Source: Morganella morganii (lineage in GTDB: Bacteria; Pseudomonadota; Gammaproteobacteria; Enterobacterales; Enterobacteriaceae). From it: a stretch of DNA of 64,000 nt. Position numbers and translations under genes: made by a program. The DNA lies in contig NZ_CP066129.1 in the NCBI RefSeq assembly GCF_019242955.1, positions 3,162,001 to 3,226,000 on the forward strand, in the 5' to 3' direction. Under the pieces are notes generated by a model, which ran no database searches, was not told where the DNA came from, and saw only the letters and a list, made by a program, of their open reading frames with translations. This document shows, piece by piece, positions 8,290 to 17,908 of this stretch; the first letter of the stretch is position 1; each line of letters starts with the position of its first letter.

Positions 8290-9668
8290 AGATAGGTAAC
8301 ATAAACGACAACGCGACGGTTAAGCGCACGCCCTTGTTCATCTTTATTACTGCTGATCGGTTGTGAAGCCCCCATGCCTTTTGTCTCAATACCCTGCGCC
8401 GGGATACCTGCTTTCGCAAAGAAGTCCCCCACAGATTCAGCACGTTTCAGCGAGAGCTCCTCGTTACTGGCAAATTTAGCCCGTCCGATAGGCACGTTAT
8501 CCGTATGTCCGGTAATCACGACCTTACCGTCAACACGTTTGACTTCATCTGCCACCCGGGTGAGGATTTTGTCCATTTCAGGTTTAACTTCCCTGCGTCC
8601 GGAAAGGAACATGGCATCACCGCGGAACGTCACAATACTTTGCGGACCGGTTTCATCCACTTCAACCAGACCTTTGGCTATTTCATCTTTAAGCAGAACA
8701 GCCAGACGTAAGCGCGGCATACTGACCGCCAGCTGAGTATGTTTCAGCTCACCGCGCTTCAGTGCTGCGGCACGATCGGTAAATTCCCCGAGATCAACGG
8801 AGAGCCAGTATTTAAAGAGGGCGAACAGACTAATCAGAATAAACGTGCAGATAATCAGAGAAATACGGACAGGCAGGTAGATCCGGCGCACTTCATTATC
8901 TTCCTGGGTCACTGTCGCATTCGGCGATAATGCCGCCGGCACCGAGTCACGGGTACTCTGCTGTAACGACAGCAGACGCTGGCGGATTTTATTCAGCTGG
9001 CGATCGCCGTTTTCGATAATACTGTAACGACCTTCAAACCCGAGGCCGAGAATACGGGACAGAATGTCCAGCACATCGGTATATTCCTGCGGGTTCATGG
9101 ACAAACGGCCGATCAGAAGGAAGAATTTGTTCCCCCCGTCGTTATCCCCTTCAAAGTGGTTCAGCAGGTTACTCTGCGACCAGCCGGAAGCCAGCCCCCA
9201 GGCTTTGGAGTGAATAGATTCATCAATCGCGGTACAAATGGCATAACGGATAATGGCCATTTTCTGCCACGGAATACTTACCGCATCACAGACCGCCGTA
9301 AAGGTGGATATTTCATTTTTCAGGCTCTTTTTGAGGATTTCCACCTGCTTCAGGTCGGAAACCTGCTCAGGCAGTTCACTGAGCGCCCGCAGAAGCGGCT
9401 GTACCGCCTCAAGCAACGGATCTTCCGCCCGGCTGACACGCTGTATCCGGGCCTGGATGCTTTCACTTTTAATCGCAAGATCACGGTAATCAATTTCGTC
9501 ATTGCGCAGCGGGTCGCTGTCCAGCGGTGCGAAAAAACTACCGTCATCATGCAGAAAAGCCCCCATTGACTGGGGGGACTGCTCTTCCTGATGATCCGCT
9601 AATGCGCCGTCAGGACCTTTTTTGTCCTGATCGTCATCATCACCGTAATTGTCATTGAACAGGTTCAT
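8286..9668 (-). CDS. tssL: TssL (DotU) with C-terminal OmpA-like peptidoglycan-binding domain
   Basis: This inner-membrane T6SS component is about 460 residues long. The acidic N-terminus (GDDDDQDKKG) leads into a DotU cytoplasmic domain with the pattern YAICTAIDESIHSKAWG. A single membrane segment (SLIICTFILISLFALF) follows, then an OmpA-type periplasmic domain ending in GHTDNVP and NRRVVVYV. In the family this domain anchors the complex to peptidoglycan. The ATG at 9668 overlaps the tssK stop (TAATG) and has a good GAGGG ribosome site, so I prefer it to the upstream start at 9686. The gene overlaps tssM by a few bases, and the tssJKLM block looks translationally coupled. Confidence 0.97.
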   Translation of the reverse strand: MNLFNDNYGDDDDQDKKGPDGALADHQEEQSPQSMGAFLHDDGSFFAPLDSDPLRNDEIDYRDLAIKSESIQARIQRVSRAEDPLLEAVQPLLRALSELPEQVSDLKQVEILKKSLKNEISTFTAVCDAVSIPWQKMAIIRYAICTAIDESIHSKAWGLASGWSQSNLLNHFEGDNDGGNKFFLLIGRLSMNPQEYTDVLDILSRILGLGFEGRYSIIENGDRQLNKIRQRLLSLQQSTRDSVPAALSPNATVTQEDNEVRRIYLPVRISLIICTFILISLFALFKYWLSVDLGEFTDRAAALKRGELKHTQLAVSMPRLRLAVLLKDEIAKGLVEVDETGPQSIVTFRGDAMFLSGRREVKPEMDKILTRVADEVKRVDGKVVITGHTDNVPIGRAKFASNEELSLKRAESVGDFFAKAGIPAQGIETKGMGASQPISSNKDEQGRALNRRVVVYVTYL

Positions 9669-11014
9669 TAATCCCTCACGCCCCAAAGCTCAAGCCGTAT
9701 CCCCGGGAAGTCCCCTGCAACGTGAAGGGCAAGAGAGCCGCTGTTGAGAATATTTTCCCAGTAAGGTCCCTGCTTCATCAGTTCAAAGTACAGATATCCG
9801 GAGGTATAAGGTATTTGTCTCGGCGGAACCGGCAGATTGCGTAAAATCAGACCCGGCAGGTGGGAACGAACCAGATCCTGGAGTTTATGCGGCGAGCTGA
9901 TTTTGGTCTGTGCCACAAACTGGTGCTGCATAACATCCTGCGGCAACTGCGATGACGCCGCGAGTACCAGATTGGAGAAACCGCGCAGTTCGCTCGGAAT
10001 GACCGATGCCGTCCAGACACCATGCTCCTGGCGCACCAGCGGAATGCTCTGGCCGGAACGCACCAGCATCTGGTTCAGCAGGCCGTGCACTTCATCCACC
10101 AGCGGGCGGATTGACGCATACAGATTGGCGTGGTCATAACCCGGCGCCACATTCGGCCGGCGTGTTTTTGCCCGCAGGAAAGTGGATAATTCACCGGCAA
10201 ACTTAGCCAGCTCCTCATAAATCACAATCGGTGCGGTTTCCGGGATATGACGCAAATGGTTTAAAATCGGCTCATATTTGTTGAAGATCTGCAGTAACAG
10301 ATAGTCAACCACTTCCGCACTGGCGCTGGCTTTACCGTCACTGGATGCCAGACGTGACGCCAGCATATCCGCACGCATTTTTACCAGGCCGTTTAAGTGC
10401 GTGATCCACTCCATCAGCAGATAGTTAGCCGCATAACCGGTAACCGGCGGGATATGATCCTCCAGATGCAGCAGCACACTGCCGTCCGGCTGGATAGCTT
10501 TGACTTTCGCCAGTGCAATACCAATCCATGATTCCGTCATTTCCGTTTCCGGCATCAGGCGCAGACGCATACGGGCCAGCTGGATCGGTTTCGGTCCCTG
10601 GCGCACAGCGTTGGTATCATTAATCTCTTCTTCATACGAGGAGAAACGGGCTAATGAGCTGCTGTCAAACTCATCAAAAATCGTTTCATCACTGTTATCA
10701 AGACGTAATGGCACGGCCAGATAAATCATCTTTCCGAGATGCTCGGCTGTAATGGTTAAAGGTTCAGGCTGCTCATCGTGGCCCGGGATCCCGAATGGCG
10801 TACCATCAGGAAAAACCCCCTGCCCTGAACGTAAGACCAGCTTGCCATAAGACAATGCCTCACGATCAATCTCGTATTGTGCAAAACCCCAGAAGAACGG
10901 ACTAATGGTCGCTGCACGTTTATGAGCAATATATTCAAAATAACGTTCTTGCTGTTGGAATAGCTGAGGGCGCAGGAACAGTCCCTCACTCCATACGACT
11001 TTATTTGTTCTCAC
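9668..11014 (-). CDS. tssK: TssK, T6SS baseplate-membrane connector
   Basis: This 448-residue protein opens with the family's characteristic stretch VVWSEGLFLRPQLFQQQ and keeps the normal TssK length. TssK trimers link the TssF/TssG baseplate wedge to the TssL/TssM membrane complex. The start is a GTG at 11014 with GGATGAG just upstream, a few bases after the tssJ stop. The last bases overlap the tssL start, in line with coupled translation. Confidence 0.97.
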   Translation of the reverse strand: MRTNKVVWSEGLFLRPQLFQQQERYFEYIAHKRAATISPFFWGFAQYEIDREALSYGKLVLRSGQGVFPDGTPFGIPGHDEQPEPLTITAEHLGKMIYLAVPLRLDNSDETIFDEFDSSSLARFSSYEEEINDTNAVRQGPKPIQLARMRLRLMPETEMTESWIGIALAKVKAIQPDGSVLLHLEDHIPPVTGYAANYLLMEWITHLNGLVKMRADMLASRLASSDGKASASAEVVDYLLLQIFNKYEPILNHLRHIPETAPIVIYEELAKFAGELSTFLRAKTRRPNVAPGYDHANLYASIRPLVDEVHGLLNQMLVRSGQSIPLVRQEHGVWTASVIPSELRGFSNLVLAASSQLPQDVMQHQFVAQTKISSPHKLQDLVRSHLPGLILRNLPVPPRQIPYTSGYLYFELMKQGPYWENILNSGSLALHVAGDFPGIRLELWGVRD

Positions 11015-11017
11015 AAC

Positions 11018-11578
11018 TCATCCATTCTCTTTGATTGACACAACTGAATTTGAAAATAAGACTTTAATTTCATGTTCAGGCTCGGTAAATAAAATATACT
11101 TTTCAGTCCATGTTGCACCGCGTAAATTTGATAAAGGATATACGGCACTCCATTTGGCATTACTGATATCTTTGTAAGCTGCTATGACCCCGATATAGGG
11201 AAATTCCGAATTAATTTTGTAATCAATGATTTTTGTCTCACCTGGTCTGATAATATATTCCAGGATAAGCATTTCATTTTCAGGATTAGGCTTGTTTTTA
11301 TATAAATAGGTTAAATAATCCGTACTTAAAAATGATTGCTTAGATTTAACAGCATAAACAAATACATTCAGTGGTGATGGCAGATGGTTTTTGTTTTTAT
11401 TAATTTCAGCGCTGGCCACTAAACTAATTTTTAGTTCTGATGCGGACTTATCTTCAGAAGAGGTTGATTTTGATGTACTAAAAAAACTGCACCCTGTAAT
11501 CAGAAAGGATATGACCAGGACACACAGGATATTCACTACCTTAAACAGGGTATATTTTCTTTCTGTATTATTGGACAT
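11018..11578 (-). CDS. tssJ: TssJ outer-membrane lipoprotein
   Basis: This 186-residue protein has a hydrophobic segment and lipobox (SFLITGC, Cys near residue 30), so it should be lipidated. The remaining beta-rich domain is typical of TssJ, which sits at the inner face of the outer membrane and binds the periplasmic end of TssM. It is more AT-rich than its neighbours. The order hcp-tssJ-tssK-tssL-tssM supports the call. A terminator lies between hcp and tssJ, so tssJKLM may depend on read-through or on a promoter in the 170-bp gap. Confidence 0.9.
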   Translation of the reverse strand: MSNNTERKYTLFKVVNILCVLVISFLITGCSFFSTSKSTSSEDKSASELKISLVASAEINKNKNHLPSPLNVFVYAVKSKQSFLSTDYLTYLYKNKPNPENEMLILEYIIRPGETKIIDYKINSEFPYIGVIAAYKDISNAKWSAVYPLSNLRGATWTEKYILFTEPEHEIKVLFSNSVVSIKENG

Positions 11579-11700
11579 ATAACCATGCCTGGCATTATGA
11601 AAATGCTTATATGTATAAACAACTAAGAGTCATTAATAATATTGTCCGCCACCGTAAATTGCAAACAATTAAATATTTATAAAAAAACTTCCCGGAGATA

Positions 11701-11732
11701 AAAACCTGCTGCCTGAAAGCAGCAGGTTTTAT
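11701..11732 (-). terminator. Hairpin behind hcp
   Basis: Twelve-base arms (AAAACCTGCTGC and GCAGCAGGTTTT) flank a six-base loop, and the minus-strand transcript then reads TTTT. It would end or attenuate the highly expressed tssB-tssC-hcp message before tssJ. Confidence 0.85.
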
Positions 11733-11749
11733 TCCAACATAAAATACTA

Positions 11750-12235
11750 TCAGCTGATAAGGTTAGCTTTAACATCGTAGGTAGCTGCGATAGTACCTGC
11801 TTTGTTACCTTCAGCATTCTGGATAACATATTCCTGAGTCATCTTAGTGAAAGAGAATTTAACCACTTCACGCGGACGGCTTTCGTCTTCGATAGAACCC
11901 TGCATTGCAACATCAGTGACGATAACATCAGTGAATTTAATGACCAGGTATTCCAGTGGGGTACCACCCGCTTTACGGACAGTAAACTGGATGTCTTTGA
12001 TGTGTTTACCGGATAAGCAGTAGCTCAGCAGGTTAGGACTTGCTTTATCGGTATAGTGAACAAATGTGAAATCTTCCACAGTTGCTTTACCGGAACCGCC
12101 GCCTGAACCACTGTGCATGTTAGACTGCTGGTTTACACCCCAGCGCCATGACAGAACTTCAATTTCATCCTTGTGCGCGTGATCCTGAGCTTCACCATCG
12201 ATGCCTGCGATTCTTAAAAACATATCTTGAGCCAT
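11750..12235 (-). CDS. hcp: Hcp, T6SS inner tube protein
   Basis: This 161-residue Hcp (TssD) starts MAQDMFLRIAGIDGEAQDHAHKD and keeps the family core (EIEVLSWRWGVNQQ, KATVEDFTFVHYTDKASPNL). Hcp hexamers stack into the tube inside the TssB/TssC sheath and are expelled on contraction. AAGAGG sits at ideal spacing before the ATG. It follows tssC after a gap with a small hairpin (12316-12335), which may mark processing or uncoupled high expression. There is no C-terminal toxin extension. Confidence 0.98.
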   Translation of the reverse strand: MAQDMFLRIAGIDGEAQDHAHKDEIEVLSWRWGVNQQSNMHSGSGGGSGKATVEDFTFVHYTDKASPNLLSYCLSGKHIKDIQFTVRKAGGTPLEYLVIKFTDVIVTDVAMQGSIEDESRPREVVKFSFTKMTQEYVIQNAEGNKAGTIAATYDVKANLIS

Positions 12236-12315
12236 CAGTATTTCCTCTTATTAATGCATTAATCAAATTGCTTTGACAGGTAACCACACCCTGTGGTGAC
12301 CACTTTTGTTATGCC

Positions 12316-12335
12316 GGATATCGGACCTGATATCC
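12316..12335 (-). other. Small intercistronic hairpin between tssC and hcp
   Basis: Seven-base arms GGATATC and GATATCC surround a six-base loop. No T run follows, so it is more likely an RNA processing or stability element than a terminator. Confidence 0.35.
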
Positions 12336-12404
12336 TTATGGTTCTCACCGGCAATGAACTGCTATTCCCTTTGTGAAGCGAGAGAATATTGTGTCAGGAC
12401 GCGA

Positions 12405-13910
12405 TTACGCAGCACCTTTCAGTGACGGTAATTTAGCGACCATACGTAAAGAAACGGTCAGACCTTCCAGCTGGAAGTGCGGACGCAGGAAGAATTTCGC
12501 CTGATAGTAACCAGGGTTCCCTTCCACATCCTCAACCACCACTTCCGCGGCAGCCAGCGGACGGCGTGCTTTTGTTTCCTGAGAAGAGTTAGCCGGATCC
12601 CCGTCAACATAGTTCATCAGCCAGTCGTTCAGCCATTTCTGCATGTCATCACGCTCTTTAAATGAACCGATCTTGTCACGGACGATACATTTCAGATAAT
12701 GCGCGAAACGGGAGCAGGCGAACATGTACGGCAGACGTGCTGACAGGTTGGCGTTAGCCGTTGCATCCGGATCATAGTATTCCGCAGGTTTCTGCAGAGA
12801 CTGAGCCCCGATAAACGCAGCGTAATCTGTGTTTTTACGGTGGATTAACGGAATGAAACCGTTTTTGGACAGTTCCGCTTCGCGACGGTCAGAAATCGCA
12901 ATTTCTGTCGGACATTTCATGTCCACGCCGCCGTCATCGCTCGGGAAAGTATGGCAAGGCAGGTTTTCAACCACACCACCACTTTCCACACCGCGGATAA
13001 GCGTACACCAGCCAAAATGTTTGAATGAACGGTTGATGTTCACAGCCATTGCATAGGCCGCGTTTGACCATGAATATTTGCTGTGGTCGGAACCGTCAGT
13101 GGTTTCTTCAAAATCAAACTCGTCAACCGGGTTCGTTGCGATACCGTACGGCAGGCGCGCCAGGAAGCGCGGCATGGCCAGACCGATATAACGGGCATCG
13201 TCAGACTGGCGCAGTGAGTTCCATGCTGCATATTCCAGGTTCTGGGTAAAGATTTTGGTCAGATCACGCGGGTTGGACAGTTCCTGCCAGGAATCCATCT
13301 GCATAACAGACGGTGATGCACCGGTGATAAACGGTACGTGTGCAGAAGCAGCCACTTTCGCGATAGAACCCAGCAGGTCAACATCAGGCGGAGTATGATC
13401 GAAATAGTAGTCAGCAACCAGGCAGCCGTACGGCTCGCCACCTAACTGGCCATATTCTTCTTCATAAACCTGTTTGAACAGCGGGCTCTGATCCCATGCC
13501 ACGCCTTTATAACGTTTCATGTTACGGCGCAGTTCGTCCTTGGACATATCCATGAAACGTAACTTCAGCTTCTCATCCGTTTCGGTGTTATTGACCAGAT
13601 AATGCAGGCCGCGCCATGCACTTTCCAGCTGCTGAAACTCTTTGTGATGCAGGATCAGGTTAATCTGTTCTGACATCTTCAGATCGATTTCCGCAATGAT
13701 TGACTCGATATTTTTATACGCGTCATAGGAAATCGTAATTGAATTAGCCAGCGCCTGTTCAGCCAGTGTTTTAACTGCATTCTGAACCGCCGTTTTGGAC
13801 TGTTCAGTTTTGGATTTAAACTCCTGTGCAAGCAGGGAGCTGAAATCACTTGTTTCCTGCGTCTGCGTCGCTTTCGCACCGGCATTTTTCTGAGTATTTT
13901 GAGCTAACAT
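12405..13910 (-). CDS. tssC: TssC, large contractile sheath subunit
   Basis: This 501-residue VipB/TssC-type sheath protein has the typical core (ESAWRGLHYLVNNTETDEKL, then GEPYGCLVADYYFDH) and a C-terminus ending FLRPHFQLEGLTVSLRMVAKLP. With TssB it forms the contractile sheath, which TssH disassembles. It lies 20 bp behind tssB and is surely cotranscribed. Codon use looks biased towards high expression. Confidence 0.98.
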   Translation of the reverse strand: MLAQNTQKNAGAKATQTQETSDFSSLLAQEFKSKTEQSKTAVQNAVKTLAEQALANSITISYDAYKNIESIIAEIDLKMSEQINLILHHKEFQQLESAWRGLHYLVNNTETDEKLKLRFMDMSKDELRRNMKRYKGVAWDQSPLFKQVYEEEYGQLGGEPYGCLVADYYFDHTPPDVDLLGSIAKVAASAHVPFITGASPSVMQMDSWQELSNPRDLTKIFTQNLEYAAWNSLRQSDDARYIGLAMPRFLARLPYGIATNPVDEFDFEETTDGSDHSKYSWSNAAYAMAVNINRSFKHFGWCTLIRGVESGGVVENLPCHTFPSDDGGVDMKCPTEIAISDRREAELSKNGFIPLIHRKNTDYAAFIGAQSLQKPAEYYDPDATANANLSARLPYMFACSRFAHYLKCIVRDKIGSFKERDDMQKWLNDWLMNYVDGDPANSSQETKARRPLAAAEVVVEDVEGNPGYYQAKFFLRPHFQLEGLTVSLRMVAKLPSLKGAA

Positions 13911-13930
13911 ATCTCTGTCACCTACAATTC

Positions 13931-14464
13931 TTAATCGTCCTGAGACGGATCTGAAACTTTGTCTTCACGCTTAGGTGCAGACGCCAGGGTTTTCAGCAGT
14001 TCTTTATCCTGCAGAATTTGCATGATCAGACCTTCCGCCCCTGCCTTACCATCCATGTAGGTTTGCAGGTTAGTTAACTGAGTACGTGCTTCCAGCAGCT
14101 CAGCCAGTGGCTCGATTTTGCGGGCAATCGCATCCGGCGCAAAATCATCCATGCTTTCAAATGTGATATCGACCATCAGCTGACCGTCACCGGTTAAGGT
14201 ATTAGGTACAGCAAAAGCCACGCGCGGCTTCATACCCTTCATGCGGTCATCGAAATTATCAATATCGATGCTCAGGAATTTTCTGTCTGTAACAGGCGGA
14301 AGCGGCTCCAGCGGCTTACCGGATAAATCAGCTAATACACCCATTACAAATGGCAATTCGATTTTTTTCTCACTACCGTAAATTTCGACATCATATTCAA
14401 TCTGCACGCGGGGAGCGCGGTTTCTTGCTATGAACTTCTGAGCACTACCGTTATTAATTCTCAT
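13931..14464 (-). CDS. tssB: TssB, small contractile sheath subunit
   Basis: I start this gene at the ATG at 14464 (MRINNGSAQKFIARNRAPRV), giving 177 residues, the usual TssB length. A longer frame back to 14539 would add 25 residues that are not TssB-like. The motif RAPRVQIEYDVEIYGSEKKI is typical of VipA/TssB, as is the terminal helix region with repeated Leu. Its promoter should lie in the roughly 200-bp gap after the fimbrial operon, unless tssB is transcribed from the fimbrial or tssH promoter. Confidence 0.97.
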   Translation of the reverse strand: MRINNGSAQKFIARNRAPRVQIEYDVEIYGSEKKIELPFVMGVLADLSGKPLEPLPPVTDRKFLSIDIDNFDDRMKGMKPRVAFAVPNTLTGDGQLMVDITFESMDDFAPDAIARKIEPLAELLEARTQLTNLQTYMDGKAGAEGLIMQILQDKELLKTLASAPKREDKVSDPSQDD

Positions 14465-14661
14465 ACCGTGTTTCTCTTTTTTGTTTAATTTGATTAGTAA
14501 ATTTACTAATATTACTTCACTCAAATTAGCCGCTTTCATTAGCCAAAAACAATACCAGACTGATGAGCAAAGGCGTCATTACATATTAAACATTACTACT
14601 GAATATAAACCGGGATAAATCTGTTTGTTGTGAACATATTACTTTCAAAAAATATTGAATG

Positions 14662-15258
14662 TTATTTATAACTAACTTCCAAAATCGACTTCGCTTTTAC
14701 ATTTCCCGCTGAAACTGCATTATCACCGGCAAAATAAGACACATAATAATTTTTTGTTACCGGAGATCTGTTGTCAGGAATAGGATACAACTGCCCGGAT
14801 AATGGATCATCAATACCAATATGTTTTGATTTATCATCCCGTATACGCAGTTCAACATTTTCTGCAAAATCTGCACCGATACTATTTTTAAGGTTTTTAT
14901 TTAATGGGCTCAGGTTATTATCACTTTTGAAGAAAAGTAAAATATCTCCTTCTTTCGGGCAATCTTTCAATGTAACGCTGAATTGTGTTGCTCCGGCTTC
15001 TTTCCCGGCTGCTGATAATGTCCTGTACGATATTGTCGGTAACACCACCGTTTCATCCGATGACTTTCCGTTAACTGAAATAGAACATGTACCTTCTGTG
15101 TATATACCCTTGAACTCAACTTCAATATTTTTGAGGTCACAATTATTACATATAACTTCAGCACGGGAGTATGTAAATATTCCTAAAAGAATAAATAAAA
15201 CCATTGCTCGCGGGAATAATGATATTCCGTATTTTTTGATGATGTTCATTAAATACAT
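14662..15258 (-). CDS. Minor fimbrial subunit
   Basis: This 198-residue secreted protein has a signal peptide (cleavage near SRA-EV, residue 33). It has the Cys pair and terminal beta-strand (ILEVSYK) of a chaperone-usher pilin. It is last in the fimbrial operon and too short for a two-domain tip adhesin, so it may be an anchor or adaptor subunit. The chosen ATG at 15258 sits inside the end of the usher gene. A strong GGAGG lies five bases before it, whereas the alternative ATG at 15249 is badly spaced. Confidence 0.85.
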   Translation of the reverse strand: MYLMNIIKKYGISLFPRAMVLFILLGIFTYSRAEVICNNCDLKNIEVEFKGIYTEGTCSISVNGKSSDETVVLPTISYRTLSAAGKEAGATQFSVTLKDCPKEGDILLFFKSDNNLSPLNKNLKNSIGADFAENVELRIRDDKSKHIGIDDPLSGQLYPIPDNRSPVTKNYYVSYFAGDNAVSAGNVKAKSILEVSYK

Positions 15259-17840
15259 TTTACCTCCACCTGAATCACTGAGTTATCTGCAGCCGCAATT
15301 TTCTGCGCAATACCAGGTTCCGGATTGATCACACACTCACCGGCTGTTCCTGATTTCACAGATAATGCTCCGCTGCTGCCATCCCAGCCGCGTAAATAAG
15401 CCATTCCGGCCTGGCCGACAATAGTCTGGTATTCACCACTGCCGTCATAGATATTGGTTCCGATCGGCAGGAATTTACCATTCTTATCTTTAACGATAAG
15501 TACAACCGGTTTACCGACACTGGTTTTTATCTTCACAGCAATCGCCGCACCATCACGCGGCACCACTATCGCCAGGTCATCGATCAGATCCACATTCGGT
15601 CCCGCTTTACTGACATCAAGGCCCACCTGGTTTTCACGGTATGAATTCAGATAAGGAACAATGGCATAACCTCTGCCGTCAATCTTACTGCCGTTGCCGT
15701 TCAATGCTGCCGCGCCCTCGGCACCATCAGCTTCAATAATCGCAAAAGGTGCATCACCGACAGATGGCCCCAGGGTCACACCACCGGGATGCGCAACGAT
15801 ACTGCCGTTCGCTGAAAACGAGAGCTGCCGGTTCGAGCGGTTATTCATCGATCCGGTAACACCATAGGTACCGACGGCACTCCGGTAGTTTGCTGCCGCC
15901 GTCAGTGAATCACTGGTATCTGAATGTGAGTTAGCCGTCGCACCGATATTGTAGCTGAGCTCACTCTGATCCCCCTGAGAACCGGATGCGGAGGTATAGA
16001 ATGACGTATTGCCATCCGCATTACGGGTTGTGGTCAGCGACAGACTGTTAAACGCCGGCTGATAGTTATAACCCCGGTACAACGGAATATTAATATTCAG
16101 CACATAGGTATTATCATAGGTATTTTCACTGGTTTTTGACCGCTGATAAGCCAGACTGTATGAGAAATATTCCAGACTCTGCTGATAAGAAACCGACCAC
16201 TGTGATGATGCCTGTCTGTCCGTCCAGTAATCATAGTAGCTGCCCATTACAGATACCGAACTGTTATCCCATAAGCGCTGGTTAAGGTTCAGTGAATACT
16301 GGTTTTTGGCGTTGACGCCCAGATAAGGGTTAATTAATTTCCCGCTTTCATCTGTTCTGTTGTCGTTATAATTTTCTCCGCGCGCTCTGATCATAGTCGC
16401 ATCACGGAAACTCAGATAACCGTCGTTTGAATAACGGTAACTGGATACAATAACGTTAGTATCGGTTTGCTCAAACAACCGGCTGTAACTGATCCGGAAC
16501 GACTCACCGGACTGTGATTTCTCTTTCAGGTCACTGCGGGCATGGGTCATGTCCAGTGCAATACCACCAATCGGGGTGTTCAGTGAATTACCGATAGCCA
16601 CTGATTTATAGTTTTCAGATAACTGGAAGCCGGTATACCAGGTCAGGAAGTTATTTATCCCCTGAAGTAATTCCCCCTCCACCACGGCCGGTGACTCACC
16701 GGCAGAACTGTCACGCAATTCCCCGGCAGAAATCGCATACTGCAGTGTTCCGGGCTTTAACATCATCGGCGGTGCTGAGAACACGATATCCTGAACTTTC
16801 TCACGGCCGTCCGCTTCAATAATCACCATCTGCAATGTACCGTTGGTACCGAGTGCACCATAATCACTGATTTCAAATGGACCCGGCGTCACCGTTGTTT
16901 CGTAAATGGTATAATTGTTCTGGCGGATTAACACCCGGGCATTGCTATCTGCAATACCGGTAATAACGGGTTTGAAGTTATTTTCAGAATCCGGGCGCAT
17001 TTTTGTATTTGTGCCCAAAATTCCCCCCCGGATACCGTAACTGTCAAAAATACGACCGCTGGTGAAAGTTTCACCGAGTGTTAACCGGCTTTCCCATGGG
17101 GTAATATCCGTTTCAGCATAGAGCTGAATATTTTTATTACTGAAGCTGTTATTTTTAGACCATACGGAGTTACTGCGGTTACGCAGGCGCCACCCGTCAA
17201 AGTTCAGACCGGCTGTCCAGTTAATATTCGTGTTGTAATAGTTTTCTTTATCACTGCTGTTACCGGATTTACTGCTTGATAAATAACTGTTCAGGTTATA
17301 GTCAATAAACAGTGCCGTGACCCCCGCTTCCCAGCGTGACGGGTCAATATAGTCTGAAAGCTTATGCTTCAGGCTCGCCTGGGGAACCGTTATATTTAAT
17401 ACCAGATCTCCGGTATTATAATACGCTTTTGCATAGCTGACATACGCGGAAAGCGGCTGACAGGAACCATCGCCGCTATTAATATTGTTTTCAGACTGAC
17501 CAGCCAGCTTATTATCAGCAATAATACCTAACTCTTCGAGCTGCTCAGGCGTAAAACACGCATCAGCCCGTTTATCATTAGATATATTTTTGAAAACAAT
17601 ACTGCGCTTCCCTCTGTTATTTTCATTGATAACCACATCAACTGTATAAGTTCCTTCCGGTACAGGATTGCCATAACGGTAGTCAGAGACATCAACATCT
17701 AGTCCCTGAATAAAACTGGCGTTATAATCCATTTTTCCGTCACCTGCACTATTTTCATCTGTCAATGAAGTAGTGCTGCCAAATGATACGGCCGGAAATA
17801 AAAAAGAACAGAGCATTAATCTCCATTGACGCTGTCTCAT
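15249..17840 (-). CDS. Fimbrial outer-membrane usher (FimD/PapC family)
   Basis: This 863-residue usher has a signal peptide (ending near SFGSTTS), an N-terminal chaperone-binding domain (YNASFIQGLDVDVSDYRYG), the large beta-barrel and plug, and two C-terminal domains with a terminal Cys pair (GECVIN and VEVKCI). Length and layout are normal for the family. It would thread the subunits of this operon through the outer membrane. It lies between the chaperone and minor-subunit genes, as in type 1-like operons. Confidence 0.97.
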   Translation of the reverse strand: MRQRQWRLMLCSFLFPAVSFGSTTSLTDENSAGDGKMDYNASFIQGLDVDVSDYRYGNPVPEGTYTVDVVINENNRGKRSIVFKNISNDKRADACFTPEQLEELGIIADNKLAGQSENNINSGDGSCQPLSAYVSYAKAYYNTGDLVLNITVPQASLKHKLSDYIDPSRWEAGVTALFIDYNLNSYLSSSKSGNSSDKENYYNTNINWTAGLNFDGWRLRNRSNSVWSKNNSFSNKNIQLYAETDITPWESRLTLGETFTSGRIFDSYGIRGGILGTNTKMRPDSENNFKPVITGIADSNARVLIRQNNYTIYETTVTPGPFEISDYGALGTNGTLQMVIIEADGREKVQDIVFSAPPMMLKPGTLQYAISAGELRDSSAGESPAVVEGELLQGINNFLTWYTGFQLSENYKSVAIGNSLNTPIGGIALDMTHARSDLKEKSQSGESFRISYSRLFEQTDTNVIVSSYRYSNDGYLSFRDATMIRARGENYNDNRTDESGKLINPYLGVNAKNQYSLNLNQRLWDNSSVSVMGSYYDYWTDRQASSQWSVSYQQSLEYFSYSLAYQRSKTSENTYDNTYVLNINIPLYRGYNYQPAFNSLSLTTTRNADGNTSFYTSASGSQGDQSELSYNIGATANSHSDTSDSLTAAANYRSAVGTYGVTGSMNNRSNRQLSFSANGSIVAHPGGVTLGPSVGDAPFAIIEADGAEGAAALNGNGSKIDGRGYAIVPYLNSYRENQVGLDVSKAGPNVDLIDDLAIVVPRDGAAIAVKIKTSVGKPVVLIVKDKNGKFLPIGTNIYDGSGEYQTIVGQAGMAYLRGWDGSSGALSVKSGTAGECVINPEPGIAQKIAAADNSVIQVEVKCI

Positions 17841-17908
17841 ACTAATACTCCTGTTATCGGCAGTTACACTCCCTGTTAACCACCTGAATTAAATCCCTTT
17901 AAACAGTA